A stretch of DNA of 64,000 nt. Origin: Liolophura sinensis (lineage: Eukaryota; Mollusca; Polyplacophora; Chitonida; Chitonidae). The stretch is from assembly GCF_032854445.1 (NCBI RefSeq), contig NC_088296.1, positions 8,158,706 to 8,222,705 on the forward strand. The letters are read 5' to 3'. Made by a program: the position numbers and the translations under genes. A model generated the notes under the pieces. That model did no database searches. It was given only the letters and a program-made list of their open reading frames with translations, and had not been told where the DNA came from. The first letter of the stretch is position 1; every line of letters begins with the position of its first letter. Positions 21,644 through 31,717 of the stretch are shown piece by piece.

Positions 21644-22933
21644 TTATTGCTGTTGTGGACTATGCGTTAAATACTTGCGAACAGCCACGAGCATTAGGCC
21701 ACCTACTGCGACGACTAGAGCCCAGACATTATCGGCCAGCCACCCAGCCGCTTTCCCGAGAAGGTTGAGTAGCAGGACACGATACAGCCAATAATACCCG
21801 GAATCGCAGCGGCAGCCTTTCCAGCCAGCTGCCAAGGGAGCGCGCCAGGGACTGGAGATGTTTTTTCACCCATTCTTTAAGACCACGCCCGTCGGATGGA
21901 GGTGGTTTTGGCTGGATGCCCCCGCCGGACCCGCCAGTCAGCGCCAACTTTATCCCTAGCCCCAGTGTCGAGATCGCCATCCCAATTGCCGTCAGAATGG
22001 AGACCACGGTTATTCCCTGCTCCCGGAAGAGGGTGCGGACTCGCTCAGCCAGACTGGTATCAATGTGTAGGATGCGATCGATCGTCTGCTTGATGCGGCG
22101 TATTTGCGTGCGCAGGGCTTCGCCCGTTAAAGAGGCCCGCTTCGAGCCGGGCCACCCTCCCGCCCTCGAGATTCCTTATCCGGCCTGCCATTCGACACCG
22201 GGAGAATTCATCAGTGGCCTCCACCAACTTCTGTTTTTGTTTTGCGATGTCCTTAGCGAGACTTGACAGCTTGCGAGGTTATTCGCGTGTTCGCCTTCCG
22301 AGGTCTGCGGTGCCTTGTCAAGCCCCAGAAGTTCTCGCATGGGAAGGGGAGGGTCGTTTATCGTTTCAAGAGCCCGCCCGACCTCACTATCCGTCAAGCT
22401 TGTTTCCAGTGCCTTTTTCGCTGGTTGTCTTAAATCCTCCAGCTCCATAGTATCTGCCTCCCCGGCCGCGGCACCGAGTTCTGAACTTGCTGTCTCCGGG
22501 GCTGCGACTGCTGCCGGATGGAACGATGTCTGTTCTTCTCTTTTCCAGTCTATAAAGCCCAGCCCCCCTCCATCCCTAACAACATTAACCCCTCCTTTAT
22601 TGGCGACTGTTGAGAGGGCTAGCGGTGCCTGTTCGTTTGTTGATGATGTCCAGTTTGGGGTGGGCCACGAGTCGTAGACGCCCTTGGACAACCTTAAACT
22701 TCGTGTAATCGCGAAAGAAGGGGGTAAGGCTGGGATCCGCCTTCGCCAAGGCATCGTAATAATCATTCACGGAGGGCCTGCGTCAGCTCTTGTTGAAGGT
22801 TTCTGGCGGCCGCACACCGGCTTTGTTGCTCGGGAACATCACCACCTGCACGGAGGGTGGTCTGCTCATCGTCGATGTTGTAGTCCTCTTGGGCGTCGTC
22901 GAACGCCGGATTATCAAAGTCAAAGTCTGCCAT
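21644..22933 (-). pseudogene. Polinton protein with coiled-coil and two hydrophobic segments, several frameshifts
   Basis: Starts MADFDFDNPAFDDAQ at 22933, 44 bp from and divergent to the major capsid gene. The frame changes at about 22770, 22190, 22140 and 21840. Middle segments are acidic and helical (ETSLTDSEVGRALETINDPP), then RTQIRRIKQTIDRILHIDTS, a hydrophobic stretch VSILTAIGMAISTLGLGIKL, a Gly/Pro linker with QPKPPPS, and a second hydrophobic helix WALVVAVGGLMLVAV near the end. A membrane-bound or virion-core protein is possible; I know no assigned function. Confidence 0.6.
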
Positions 22934-22977
22934 AATCCTCGTATTGAACATTGCAAGGTATACCTTCAATACACACA

Positions 22978-24241
22978 ATGGATGCATACGGACTAAACCC
23001 TTTCAGAACACTCCGTAAGCCTCGGGGGGTACAAGGTGTACGGCCGTCCTTGGTCGTCACCAACAACCCGAGTACGATCGACCAGAATCAACAGCTCTTG
23101 GTCCGCTTCCCCAACCTCGGCGCAAATGACATCATTGTGCCCGGTACCGTGCGCTTGGCCTTCTCAAACACGATTAATTCAGAAGACCCGAACGCCCACA
23201 CAGTTGTTGGGAATCTCGGACGCGCAGTAGTCATGAAACCACTATCAGAATGAGCGGGAATGAGGTATTGTCCATCGATGACTATGATGTGTTTCATTGC
23301 TACGGCGACTTATGGCTGACAAAAACGATTGGCGGAATGCGACCTACCAAGGCTTCGGCAGCGAAAACATGGTTAAACTTCGAGTCGGAGCGGAGGACGC
23401 AAGTGACGACGATGCTGGAGAAAAGTCCATCGCTCGCGCCTTTGGCAGCCAGTTCCACATCCGCTAGACTTTAAGCTTCTAGATGGCCACATGCCATTCT
23501 ACCAGAGTGCCTTGGCCGACCGTTTCAACGATTACAGTCGGGTCATCCAGAAAAAAGGCGATGACGGCGCGACTTACACCATCGACAACATCAGCCTGGA
23601 GTTCGATATGGTTACCGAAGAGGAGCTCGCTAGACAGATCCGCATCCACTTTGCTGGGGGCTTCTCCATTCTGTATGATCGCTTCCTCCGCCACCGAAAG
23701 TTTGTGAAGGACAAGTCTGATATTCTCTGGAACATAAACCTGAACACGCCCCGCGAGAGCAATGGAGGGCATCCTTATGCTGTTCGAGACTAAAGGAACC
23801 CCGTGGAAGAGGAGGTCGGAATACTTCTACCACCCGAAGATCACCAAAGTAGAAGTCACAATAGAAGCGGCCCCCAATCAGCTGTACAGCCAGGGCATGC
23901 GGCGTACCAGCAGTGGGGCAAGGTCCCAGAGGTTCTTCGCCAGCTCACCCCTACGAAAGCGGGACCCTGAAGTGGCCAGGGTCGTTAAAGACTTGGGCCT
24001 GGCAGACGTCTCCCTTTAGGAGTTCTTGACGTACAAGCACGCCTTCTGGCTTGACCTTTGGCCAAGCGACGATGACGAGGTGCATGGCAGTGGGAGGCGC
24101 GTTCTCAACGCCAGCGAGGGGATTACGATACAGGTGACAAAAGAGAGAGAAGATCCTGGCGTGTTGAACGTATATCTCTATGTGATCATGGACGCAAAGC
24201 TGCACATCCAGAATGGTAGATTCGTTAGCGCGCTTTATTGA
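22978..24241 (+). pseudogene. Polinton major capsid protein (double jelly-roll), multiply frameshifted
   Basis: Starts MDAYGLNPFRTL at 22978 and ends TGA at 24239-24241, about 420 residues. The segments GVRPSLVVTNNPSTIDQNQQ, FPNLGANDIIVPGTVRLAFS, SGNEVLSIDDYDVFHCYGDL and PKITKVEVTIEAAPNQLYSQ, in this order, mark the double jelly-roll major capsid protein of invertebrate Polintons (family knowledge). The reading frame changes near 23245, 23320, 23460 and 23785, probably twice more near 23900-23925, and an in-frame TAG lies at 24017-24019. Such a copy cannot make a full capsid protein. The last 29 bases overlap the ATPase start. Confidence 0.85.
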
Positions 24242-24827
24242 TGACGCCCACTGCGCGATTATCTGTGGGCATACGAACTGCGGCAAAACAGTCTTCGTGC
24301 TGGACCTGCTTGAGGGGCCTTTCCGCGGTTTCTTTCATCACATTGTGATCCTGTGCCCCACTCTTAAGCATATCGAGGCGTACCGGCGGCGATGGATACT
24401 GTCTGACCCTGAGGTCTATTGTTTTGATCCCGGCGAGCGGCTCAACGACTGCCTGAGAGCTTTCTGCAGATTTTTCGAGGGGGAGCCCACTCTATACATC
24501 ATCGATGATTGTAGCGCGTTAGAGGCCATGAAGATGAAACAAAAAATGCTGTCATTCATGGCTTTCTCGGGCCGTTATACAAAACAAAGCGTCTGGGTCC
24601 TCACTTAGAAATACAACGCCGTCCTCAAAGACTTTCGCGAGCAGACAAGGTGGGTGGCTTTATTCCACTGCAAAGATCGGCACTCGTTCAACCAATGGCT
24701 GGAGGAGAACCACATCATGGAGGCCAAGAGCGAAAAGGCAGAGGTTCGACAGAAGCTCAAGAACAATCCGCATTCTAAGCTCCTGCTAATGACTGATACG
24801 CCCGCCACATCTAAGATTATACATTAG
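24213..24827 (+). pseudogene. Polinton genome-packaging ATPase (FtsK/A32-like), one in-frame stop
   Basis: Starts MVDSLARFIDDAHC at 24213, overlapping the end of the capsid gene by 29 bases as expected for linked morphogenesis genes. A P-loop is at residues 19-26 (GHTNCGKT) and a Walker B strand near residues 93-99 (LYIIDDCSA). The family pumps viral DNA into preformed capsids using ATP. The frame is closed by TAG at 24606-24608 but the same frame stays open and protein-like for another 72 codons (KDFREQTRWVALFHCKDRHS) to TAG at 24825-24827, so a single nonsense change removes the C-terminal third. Confidence 0.85.
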
Positions 24828-24852
24828 ACGTAGGTGCCCCTACGTATGAAGC

Positions 24853-25466
24853 ATGAATACCGACGAGCTTATAGACGAGAATCTGGGAGCAGAGGAGGAG
24901 CCCGGTCGAAGCCAACAGCCCGGCTCCAGCCAACAGCCCGGCCCCAGCCAACAGCCCGACCCCAGCCAACAAGATGATGCACGGCAGCTCAGGGATATGC
25001 TGGCGGCACTTGCGGTGGGTAGGCAGGTCAAGCGATATATGGGAAAAGACGTAACGGTGGCTGAGATCGACGCCATGAGCGACGAAGACGTTAAAAAGCT
25101 GCACTCCCGGTACGAGGCTAAGCTCGGTGCGCGGATGGTTAACGGTCTCGGACGTATGTTTATGAAATCAGATGTAAGGGCGGCCAGCTGGCTCCTATCC
25201 CACCCGAGAATCGACCAATGCTCATGGCACAACTCGCCACCGACCCATTTGTTGAACAGGCGCTTAGCAGTGCTAGCTGCTGGCTACACTACTGCTATGA
25301 TAAGTACTTAGCACCGTTAACCATGGCGCTGACCACAGCTGAGCACTGCTCATTTGAACACCACTGCTGTCCTAGTAGTGAGCCGCATGATCCAGAGGAA
25401 CATGAGTACAACGAATCCGGAAGGCCCGAAGGAAGTGGAGGGGGTGACAACGGATTCTACGAATGA
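24853..25466 (+). pseudogene. Polinton accessory protein with Q-P repeats, frameshifted
   Basis: Starts MNTDELIDENLGAEEEPG at 24853. Residues 19-40 contain three to four tandem copies of a six-residue unit (SQQPGP-like). The helical part follows (QLRDMLAALAVGRQVKRYMG, MSDEDVKKLHSRYEAKLGAR). Around 25210 the frame shifts; the downstream frame carries MLMAQLATDPFVEQALSSAS and LHYCYDKYLAPLTMALTTAE. Function unknown; found downstream of the packaging ATPase. Confidence 0.55.
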
Positions 25467-25899
25467 CGGCCCTGCGAAGAATCCCAAAAGAGTCGCTGCG
25501 GGTCGAGCGGGTGCTGCAGCGATAAAGGCCAAGGCTGAAAAGCTCAAGGACGAGCTTCGCAAGGCAAAGGCTGTTTTGATTGGTATAGCTGACTGTTCTA
25601 ACAAACAGCCGAAGGAACCGGATTCTACGAAGGAGAGGGGAGTCACAGATTTTGCGAAGAAACCAGATTCTACGAATGCACACCAAATCACCCGCTGGAA
25701 GGCGCCCCTAGCGTTATTAGGCGTTGGCAGCCTTGCAGTGCTTGTGTTGCTACGCAGGTGGCGCAGCCGCTATGCAGCACATACACGAGGTGCATATACT
25801 ACGCCGCAGGCAGATATCATGCCGCAAGAAAAGAATCTCCATTTGAATACATGTCGCGACCCTTTCTGTATAGATCAGCATGTCTTCTCCACCCGGTGA
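25402..25899 (+). CDS. Polinton accessory membrane protein
   Basis: An open frame of 165 codons. The ATG at 25402 (MSTTNPEGPKEVEG) is preferred over 25354, which lies inside the preceding gene. A polar N-terminal half with repeats of 'DSTK/DSTN', a Lys/Ala-rich helical middle (AAIKAKAEKLKDELRKAKAV), a single hydrophobic helix near residues 113-127 (APLALLGVGSLAVLVLL) and a basic, then tail segment. The stop overlaps the next small gene by 20 bases. No function known; a type II or tail-anchored virion membrane protein is a guess. Confidence 0.5.
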   Translation: MSTTNPEGPKEVEGVTTDSTNDGPAKNPKRVAAGRAGAAAIKAKAEKLKDELRKAKAVLIGIADCSNKQPKEPDSTKERGVTDFAKKPDSTNAHQITRWKAPLALLGVGSLAVLVLLRRWRSRYAAHTRGAYTTPQADIMPQEKNLHLNTCRDPFCIDQHVFSTR

Positions 25900-26078
25900 C
25901 GGAAAAGTGCTAGTCAACGCGGCCTCCTGTGGTCTCTCTCCTGGCTACTGGGTACGCTCGTCTCGGCCAGATGTTCCTGAAAGGAGCCCTCCCGAAGCTG
26001 GACTTAACACCCCGTGACGTCGGCATGGTCATTGCAGATGTAGGCCTGGCTATGTTTTCTAAATTACCTGCTAATTAA
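25880..26078 (+). pseudogene. Polinton small hydrophobic-tail protein, frameshifted
   Basis: ATG at 25880 (MSSPPGDGKVLVNAAS) overlaps the previous gene. After about 25940 the protein-like text continues in another frame as MFLKGALPKLDLTPRDVGMV and ends TAA at 26076-26078 (66 codons in total). Too short for the original frame list but supported by spacing, overlap and the gap it fills between neighbours. Confidence 0.45.
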
Positions 26079-26114
26079 ACAAGTGCTCCTTCCTCCCAAT
26101 ATAATCCAGTAGTA

Positions 26115-26563
26115 ATGGCCTCCATTGCAATGGTGATGGGCGGCGCCCTCATAAACGCTTTGGCCTTCAGCGGGAGCAACTATATGTTTTCGATGCTGAG
26201 GAGTTCCGTTGTCGACGAAGAGCGGAGGCGCCATGACCACGCGTTAGAGCAGCTCCAAGCCGCCCAGGAAAATGGGCCCGAAAGCGCACGGAGCGCTTGG
26301 ATTGGATCAACGATGAACTCCGCCGCCAGGGCCACGCTGTTCAAACGTTCCCAGATGTCGACGCTGCAATCCGCGAGTAGTCTAGGGTCACAGGCAAAAC
26401 TCTTACACGCGATGCACTCGAGGCGCTGCTGGGCTCAGAGCCACAGCTCTCCGATTTCTATGTGCCTAGTGAAGATCAAAAACACCGCGAGATGACCTTC
26501 GCCATCCTGGGAATGTGTGTGGTTGGGGGTGTGAGTTACGGAATTGCAAAACTCACCAAGTAA
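26115..26563 (+). pseudogene. Polinton membrane protein with two hydrophobic ends, frameshift and stop
   Basis: Starts MASIAMVMGGALINALAFSG (hydrophobic) at 26115. The helical part (DHALEQLQAAQE) breaks near 26270 and continues in a different frame as TERLDWINDELRRQGHAVQT; an in-frame TAG is at 26378-26380, after which the frame stays open as GKTLTRDALEALLGS... FAILGMCVVGGVSYGIAKLT to TAA 26561-26563. Two hydrophobic segments at the ends with a polar middle suggest a membrane-spanning virion protein. Function unknown. Confidence 0.55.
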
Positions 26564-26621
26564 TCCGAACTGACTGTGCCGGACTCACCATCGAGCTCCT
26601 CGCCGGGCACGATCTTAGTAG

Positions 26622-27616
26622 TGTTCTGCGCGCGACGATCTTTTTCGTCGCAAATCTGTTAGAATACCGATCTTCCAGAAACTTGCCACTGCGGCTGAAG
26701 TCTCCGAAGATGTGGTCTGAGCCTGGCTGAAAAAGCAGGCTATCTGGCAGATATACTTGCCCCGTCCCCGAAAAATACCGAGGCCTATGTTTGATGTTTC
26801 CACGCCAAATGACATCCACCAAGCCGATGTTCTATTTCTACCACATGATCGGCGAGGTCGGAAGCTGTATAAGTACGCGCTGACAGTTGTTGATGTCGCT
26901 TCTCGCCACAAGGAGGCGGAACCTCTGGCTACTAAACATTCCGAAGAAGTCGCTGATGGCCTCTCTCGCATTTACAAGCGTGGACCCCTTCGATGGCCGA
27001 AGGTTCTCCAAGTTGACCCAGGGCGCAAGATCATGGGTGCGGTGAGCCAACTGCTGGCCAAACACGATGTCACAGTCCGCCGAGGCCGCGTGGATATCCA
27101 CCGAGACCAAGGCATAGTGGAGCGTTTCAACCGTACTCTGCCTGAGCGGCTCTTTGGACATCAGTACGCCCAGGAGATGCGCCTCCCTCACGAACACCGG
27201 TCTACTGAATGGGTGGCTTGGCTGCCCTTTGTTGTGGCCGCTCTGAATAACGAGACAACCAGACTGATCGGTAAAAAGCCGAAAGACGCCATCAAGGCAA
27301 AAGGGTGCCCATTAAGCCTTCCTCGACGTTTCCAGGTCGTCCCGTTGGACTTAATGAGCGGAAGATCCCCGAGGGTGCTGGCGTTGGTTATCTCTATCAG
27401 CCTGGGGAGTTGGAGGACGGCAGCCGTCGCGCGATTGATCCTGTGTGGTCTCTAGAGATATATCGGCTTGGGCGCTCTGTCACAAAGCCTAATGAACCCG
27501 TGCTGTACTATCTAGACGATACGTCGGAAGGCGCGCGAAGGGGATTCGTTCGTGAGGAGTTGCTTATAGTGCCTCCCGATACTCAGCTTCCCCCAAATGG
27601 GGTTCTACGGCGCTAG
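26622..27616 (+). pseudogene. Polinton retroviral-type integrase (DDE), broken
   Basis: Rve-superfamily integrase that would join element ends to host DNA. The catalytic residues are visible: D in HQADVLFLPHD (codon 26823), D in QVDPGRKIM (codon 27015) and E in IVERFNRT (codon 27120), with 34 residues between the last two. The first part (from about 26622, FRRKSVRIPIFQKLATAAEV) is cut by TGA at 26718-26720. At an A/G run near 27298-27305 the frame changes, and the C-terminal SH3/chromo-like segment follows (GAGVGYLYQPGELEDGSRR, DPVWSLEIYRLGRSV) to TAG at 27614-27616. Start not defined: a stop at 26619 precedes the first segment. Convergent with the polymerase, 33 bp away. Confidence 0.9.
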
Positions 27617-27649
27617 TAGTTCCTCGAAGAGGATGTCCCATCCTGCCCA

Positions 27650-30600
27650 TCATCCTGCGGGTCCCGCATCTCTATGGCCGTAAGCCAAGGTGTGGACACC
27701 ATCTTCGGCGATCCAGCGCTTACTATCGAAGGGGGACAGTGAGACCTTATTCAGGTGCTGCCCATAGATATGGTGGCGCTCTGATCGCAGCACGTCCAAA
27801 CCGTGATGGAAGATCTTCTTCCCGAAGAGGGCTTCTTTGTACTGCTTATGGCGGATGCACTTTTCCACAACTCCCTTTTTCACGCCCTTGGCCTTCTTAA
27901 TGTTGGCTCCGCCTGCCTCCAGAATGGAGTACATCTTGGGGCGCAGACCAATGTATTCGGCAAGCGGCCGCCCGGCCAACTCGTCCTTCATTTTCCCCAA
28001 GACCTTCATATTTCCTACGCTGTAAAGTGGGTGGTCTTGTGGGTAATCTGAGGTACCGTACAGGTTTGCATTCTCAGCCTAATCCCTATAAACATCCTCA
28101 GTCTGACTCTCGAGTAGCAGACTATCCGTGTCAGTGTAGAGGAGCTGGCAGCGCTCTCGGTACTGGGCCTTCATGTGGCCCAGCCCAAGTCCTTCTCGAA
28201 TTTACTCGCGGCCGTTTTTCGGAGTTCGGTGTTCATCCTGATATAGGGTTCCATCCAAGGGCTCTGGGCGAATCTCAGGGCCCGGTGAACCTTTGTCAGG
28301 CGCATTCCCAGAGATAGATACAGGTGTAGGTTCCGGTAGTGCAGGACGTACCGTTCCGTGTTGCGGAGGTTGGGGACCAGCTTTTCGAACTCGGTAGGCG
28401 CTTTTTTGCCTAGCAGGCTGTGCTGATAGTCTGACATCCACTCCTTCTGGACCACCAGACGCTCCTTGACTAATGGGTAGCTGTTATGTGCGTTATGTAG
28501 GTCGGCCGGATACTCTAGGTCGGCCTCGAGAATGCAACCGGAAGGAATGCCGTGGGGGTGGGTAGCAATCGTTTCACCGAGACGCTGCGCGTCACCTATC
28601 CTTTGGAAGCCGCCCGTTGGAAGAATCTGACTCATAGCCCAGCCATATAGATTATTGGCGTCTAGGTATTGGATGTAGCTGTTTGGGCTTTCTGGGTTGT
28701 ATCCCTCCACCTGCGGATTATTGGCTTTGGCGTATCGCTTACTTACCATGGAGATACCTCCTTGCAACCCCTTCTCAATGAAGAGATTTTGGTCGTAGTC
28801 GTTCAACAGCTCCAGCTCTACCCCAGTCTTCTTGAACAGCCCATCCCACGGGAGACCTGGGCTCGTAAAGTAGTGAGCAGGGTCCAACCCATACTGCCGT
28901 AAACAAGTCTTCCGGAAGGCCTCAAACACATCAGCCAATAGGAGCACGTCTGTGCGGCAGAAAAGGTCTGTGCAGTCCCCCAGATTGGTGCAGTCAAATG
29001 CCTTCCATACCTGTTGAGCGTGAATGTAGTCTTCATCGCTAATGCCTCCGCCTTTAAGCTTACTGTAGAATGCCTCTTTGGGTGGGAGGCTGGACTCGTC
29101 GAAGCGCTCCTAGGAGTCCATATACTCATAGGGGTAGACACCCTTGCGCATGAGTAGCTTGCGTTTTTCTTCGGCGGGCTCATACCGGGCTGTGATGTGG
29201 AAAGCCTCAGGTTTGTTGGCCTCTACCAGATTGTCAAGGAAAGTCGGTAAGAATTGAACGCTGTCGATGAAGCGGAGCTGCCCCAGCGAGAAGGAGATGT
29301 ACTTTTCCGTATTGTTGGGGATGCAGGAGATGCGGTCCTTCACCTTACTTATGGCTTGCATCAGGAGGTGGCCGTCGTAGCCCCGTAGGTTGTGGAAGAC
29401 TACTGGTATGGCTGTCTTGGGACCCAGCCGCAACTTTAGGTTGCATGCGTTATGTGCCGCGCCTCTGTACTTGCCGGTGATATGGCAGTGATCGCGCACA
29501 GAATCGGCGCCCAGAGGCTTCTCACACACGTGACAGGTTGTGGCGTTGTTGTGGGCCTGCCAATCTTGGGGAGTCCTATTCATGGCTATAGGGTTGGCTA
29601 GAACATTTTTGATTTCCCGCTCCTCCTGCTGGAGAGCTCTGTGGAAGTGTTCCGTCGCATTAGGGCCTCTGTATTCCACGGGGCGTTTTGTGTGGCCGTC
29701 GCAACGCACCACAACATAGCAGTAACTGCAGGGCTCGTGGTGCTGAGTCTTTTGAGTGCTGCTCTCTGCGGGGCTGGGCGGCGGGCCTTCAACCTTTCTG
29801 GTCAGAGCCTCGAAGTCGGCATGTATGATGAACGGCGCCGGTAGCTGTTTGTTGGGGTTCTGGAAGGAGAACTTGTTTTCCCTCTCCTGGGGCATTTCCA
29901 CCCTCACCGCCGTCTGGCCAATCCCTCGGCATTCGGGCTTATGCGCCTCAAGCTGGTCCTCCCTTGTGTAACCGTGTAGGCAGCGCTCGCTGAAATGTTT
30001 TACACGCGATTTCGTGTCTTACTTTCTTGGAAAAGGAGACGATCGAGATCTTTTATCTACGTATAATGGAATTTACCTGCCTTCCCAATCAGCAGCAGAT
30101 TGATTCGGGGCGTGTCTCCGGGCTGCTTGCTGGGACGATGCACGATCACACCCTTGTCCCACCCGAACACGTTTATGGCGAGGTCGTTCTTTTCCTCCAC
30201 TTTAGGGATTTGAGAGATGGGCGTGGGTGTGTCGATCCCCCCAAAGTCAAGACCATCATTGGTGGGATACTTTGTTGGTCTCTGAGGGTCCCGGGCGGCT
30301 GGAAATAAGGCACACCGGAGTGCCCATCGGAGGCAGTCGTCGTCTTTGTTCTTCACATTGATGACTGCTTTCTTGTTACTCACAGCTGCAGGTAGGGGGA
30401 TGTAGGACCCCCTTCTCAGTGGCTTATACCTTGCAATGTCAACCCAGAGTGTTTGCACGCTATTGACAACCCACCCTGACCTTCGCTGTGTCCATTTTTC
30501 CAGCACCTCCTGGATGGTGAGGAAGGCCTTATCTAGAGCCCCGTCAATGTCACCAGCCTCTTAGAGGGCCTCCTGTTTGCTGTGGAGTACTGGGCTGGTA

Positions 30601-31127
30601 TACTCTTCACTGCCATCGGTGTTGTCCTTTCGCAACTGAACCCTGAGTCCTAGTTGGAATTTAACCCCGTTGAGTGCCAGTATCTCTTCTTCTAGCTTCT
30701 GGCGAATAATGGATCGAATTTCTTCTAAGAAGGCTACTGGGTCCGTGCAAACGCCTTCAGGTACGCCCATCTGCCAGGCCCGGAGGAGATTCCTTATAGC
30801 CCGGCCGGTGTTAGTGAATTTTAGTATCTTTTCACCCTGTATTCCGCCTAGCAATTCATCCAACTCCTCGTTACTGAGGAGGTTCTTGACTTCTTGCTTC
30901 AACTCCTCGTTACTGAGGGGGTTCTTGACGTCTTGCTTCAACTCCTCGTTACTTCGGGAGTTCTTGCTGTCTTGCAGCCGCTTCAACTCAGCCACAGCCG
31001 TTTTATGCCTGTCGAGGATCTCCTGCAATTCTTCCAAGGTATTGCGGGACCGTGCGTACTTAGGCCGCACACCTAGGAGAGTCTCAAACTCCCCCCGTAG
31101 TGCTCGCGCTTTTTGACGGTGGTTCAT
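27650..31127 (-). pseudogene. Polinton protein-primed DNA polymerase B, broken, motif B deleted
   Basis: About 3.5 kb from ATG 31127 (MNHRQKARALRGEF) to TGA at 27650. An N-terminal helical region is followed by 39-bp repeats, the conserved SGWVVNSVQTLWVDIARYKP and DDDCLRWALRCALFP, a Cys/His segment, exonuclease motif I (HADFEAL, near 29840), a Cys-His nuclease-like insert (TTCHVCEKPLGADSVRDHCH), VVFHNLRGYDGHLL, polymerase motif A (YLDANNLYGW, near 28680) and motif C (YTDTDSL, near 28105). Damage: TAA 30561-30563, TAG 30057-30059, frameshift near 30005, TAG 29110-29112, TAG 28079-28081. At about 28175 the text jumps from KFEKDLG to HMKAQY, and motif B is absent. The family copies the element using a terminal protein primer; this copy cannot. 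Confidence 0.92.
30866..30968 (-). repeat. 39-bp tandem repeat inside the polymerase N-terminus
   Basis: Nearly three copies of a 39-bp unit coding for SNEELKQ(D/E)VKN(P/L)L; the third copy diverges after SNEELDELL. Length is a multiple of three, so the frame is kept. Confidence 0.85.
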
Positions 31128-31138
31128 TGTACGCGTCG

Positions 31139-31245
31139 TATGCCTAGTGGTGCTGTTTCTCTAACTCTAAATTTCGATCGCCGATATCTGCCTGGTGGTG
31201 CTGTTTCTCTAATTGTAAATTTCTATAGCCGCCAGCCGGTTGAAC
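31139..31245. repeat. 53-bp direct duplication between polymerase and the Cys-rich gene
   Basis: The phrase TGCCT(A/G)GTGGTGCTGTTTCT, followed by a similar 30 bp (CTAA..TAAATTTC.AT), occurs at about 31140 and 31193. The second copy contains the stop region of the small Cys-rich gene, so the duplication may have altered its C-terminus. Confidence 0.7.
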
Positions 31246-31487
31246 TCGTCCAAGAAAGCCTTGCGCCTCTGCCGCCTTTCCTGCATCTGGGCATTATGAT
31301 ATCCACAGGTCATGCAAAGCCGAAGTTGCTTTTTAACGCCCCGACCACAGCTAATACATGGCTGGGTGCCAAGACCCTTCCGCAGACTGGCTAAATGAAT
31401 CCCGCAATACTCCCCCAGACAGCTCTTACCACAGAGCTCCGTGCAGCCGATGGGTAGCCACCGGCACTTATTGTAACCCCTTGGCAT
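31209..31487 (-). CDS. Polinton small cysteine-rich (zinc-finger-like) protein
   Basis: An intact frame of 92 codons. The ATG at 31487 (MPRGYNKCRWLPIGC) is chosen over an in-frame codon at 31679 because upstream codons translate the terminal repeats. It has nine or more cysteines in pairs (CTELCGKSCLGEYC, CISCGRGV, LCMTCGYH) and a basic, helical C-terminus (MQERRQRRKAFLDEFNRLAA). This looks like a small zinc-binding, nucleic-acid-associated protein. It is the outermost gene next to the right terminal repeat and one of the few still open. Confidence 0.7.
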   Translation of the reverse strand: MPRGYNKCRWLPIGCTELCGKSCLGEYCGIHLASLRKGLGTQPCISCGRGVKKQLRLCMTCGYHNAQMQERRQRRKAFLDEFNRLAAIEIYN

Positions 31488-31540
31488 GTTGCATACACCG
31501 TTGGTGTAAAAGCATATCTGGTGCAATTGGTATGTCAAAT

Positions 31541-31717
31541 AGAACCCGATAAGGGGCTGGCGGCCTCTATTTGTTATGGGGAGGGCCCCAAGGGGAGGGG
31601 GTGTGGCAGAACCTCTAGTGTGTATTCTAGAACTTCTGGACCTCGCCGGGAATAGGGGCTGGGGGCCTCTATTTACCAAGGGGGGTGTGCGCCAGAACCC
31701 TTATTCCCCCTACTACT
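31541..31717. repeat. Polinton right terminal/subterminal repeat region
   Basis: Two similar G-rich units ('GGGGCTGG.GGCCTCTATTT' at about 31553 and 31655, roughly 100 bp apart) precede the terminal word CCCCCTACTACT ending at 31717. Terminal inverted repeats with internal reiteration are usual for Polintons. The six bases that follow (GGTTCA) could be one side of a target-site duplication, but the other side was not found. Confidence 0.65.

Larger units (their letters stand above)
18060..31717. mobile_element. Maverick/Polinton virus-like transposon, left-truncated and decayed
   Basis: A G+C-rich block with abrupt composition change at about 18060 and at 31717. It carries the diagnostic Polinton set: protein-primed family B polymerase, retroviral-type integrase, genome-packaging ATPase and double jelly-roll major capsid protein, plus a probable minor capsid protein and accessory genes in a compact two-strand layout. 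The right end finishes ...TACTACT at 31717, the form expected for Polinton inverted repeats (which start AGTAGTA on the other side). A matching left inverted repeat was not found, and no adenovirus-type protease was recognised, so the left end is probably deleted. Most genes have frameshifts or stops. It occupies the first intron of receptor gene 1. Confidence 0.93.

Noticed and set aside
24606-24608. Programmed readthrough or recoding at TAG in the ATPase
   Set aside because: Other genes of the element have unrelated TAG, TGA and TAA stops and frameshifts, so simple decay explains it better.
28818-29183. A 121-codon frame within the polymerase region
   Set aside because: A shadow of the polymerase in another frame; the polymerase frame shows conserved motifs.
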